Shown one piece after another: positions 13,295-13,656 of a stretch of DNA of 13,656 nt. Source of the stretch: Pavlovales sp. CCMP2436 (lineage: Eukaryota > Haptophyta > Pavlovophyceae > Pavlovales); the NCBI GenBank assembly GCA_026770615.1, contig MU631467.1, positions 197,458-211,113 on the forward strand. The letters are read 5' to 3'. Both the position numbers and the translations under genes were made by a program. Every line of letters begins with the position of its first letter. The stretch's first letter is position 1. Below the pieces are notes generated by a model. That model made no database searches. It was not told the DNA's origin and worked only from the letters and a program-made list of their open reading frames with translations.

Positions 13295-13656
13295 ATGTCG
13301 CTCCACTGGCCGGAGCCGCTCGAAGAGCTCGTCGGCACAAGCGTTGATGACCTCCTGGTGCGCTTGCGCAAGGAGAACAACGACTTCTCCGCGGAGACGG
13401 GGGGGCGCGCAGGCGCGCGCGAATACGTCCAGGTGTCGCTCGGCTGCTGCAGGATGATGGACCCAACGAAGCGGATGCAGCTCAAGTGCAGTACCTCGGC
13501 TGTGCGCCCCACGCTGCAGCATGCGATCGTGCACCTCGTCAACGAGCTGCTCGCAACGCACCGCTGCCGAGCACAGCTCGAGCCCGAGCCTGCGCCGCCC
13601 GAGCCGGTGCCGCCCGAGCTGCTGCCGCACTTGTCGCGCGCGCGCTCGGAGCCGGT
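13295..13656 (+). CDS. Start of an unidentified gene, truncated by the window edge
   Basis: From the ATG at 13295 a plus-strand frame is open for 120 codons to the window end, with strongly G/C-biased third positions. It begins MSLHWPEPLEELVGTSVDDL, continues with helical stretches (LLVRLRKENNDF, LQHAIVHLVNELLATHR) and a Cys/Met-rich patch (LGCCRMMDPTKRMQLKC), then turns into a Pro/Glu-rich linker. The frame stays open upstream through Gly/Ala codons, so the true start may be earlier or spliced. Another ATG, at 13222 in a different frame, opens MGLFGWFYGGG but stops near 13345. I do not recognise the family. The opposite strand is also open but gives a less protein-like product. Confidence 0.45.
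   Translation, partial: MSLHWPEPLEELVGTSVDDLLVRLRKENNDFSAETGGRAGAREYVQVSLGCCRMMDPTKRMQLKCSTSAVRPTLQHAIVHLVNELLATHRCRAQLEPEPAPPEPVPPELLPHLSRARSEP

Noticed and set aside
13037..13630. Minus-strand ORF of 197 codons at the right edge
   Set aside because: The overlapping plus-strand frame has stronger codon bias and a more protein-like composition; part of the minus ORF runs through the AT-rich hairpin.

Overview
The window looks like nuclear DNA from a eukaryotic microbe, probably a unicellular alga or other protist. Coding stretches are very GC-rich, with G or C at most third codon positions. Introns and intergenic DNA are AT-rich and full of microsatellites. Genes are split by short introns (about 70-350 nt), one of them apparently of GC-AG type. 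Both recognisable proteins belong to eukaryotic secretory families. I cannot name the species. A haptophyte-like alga is only a guess from base composition and intron style. No rRNA, tRNA, CRISPR array or prokaryote-style operon was seen.

Layout. (1) 1-1210, minus strand: a diverged ubiquitin-like domain that changes reading frame at its Gly-Gly end and runs into a long open tail leaving the window. (2) 1210-3470: mostly non-coding, with a 132-bp tandem duplication, a 20-base C tract, a 95%-identical pair of 131-bp direct repeats, and a GC-rich stretch with no convincing gene. (3) 3473-6493, minus strand: a complete six-exon carboxylesterase type-B (cholinesterase-like) gene with all catalytic residues and a signal peptide. 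(4) 6494-6731: a short divergent promoter with a tandem repeat and opposed CCAAT boxes. (5) 6732-10358, plus strand: a site-1 protease (S1P/MBTPS1-like) subtilase with two introns hidden inside one unbroken frame. (6) 10359-11872: AT-rich spacer, a GC-rich coding-like stretch with a frame break, and a small ORF containing a sequence related to an esterase intron. (7) 11873-12980, minus strand: a proline-rich protein with 23-residue repeats, preceded in another frame by a hydrophobic segment. (8) 13117-13195: a strong nested hairpin. (9) 13295-13656, plus strand: the start of an unidentified gene that leaves the window.

The esterase and the S1P homologue are divergently transcribed from a gap of under 250 bp, and both should enter the secretory pathway. 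S1P homologues cleave membrane-bound transcription factors in the Golgi; whether the two genes are functionally linked is not shown. The most unusual theme is the introns. Three of seven well-supported introns are multiples of three and stop-free. One is pure microsatellite, one is GC-AG, two lie between short direct repeats, and one shares sequence with a second locus 6 kb away. This is suggestive of mobile or recently gained introns, but not proof.
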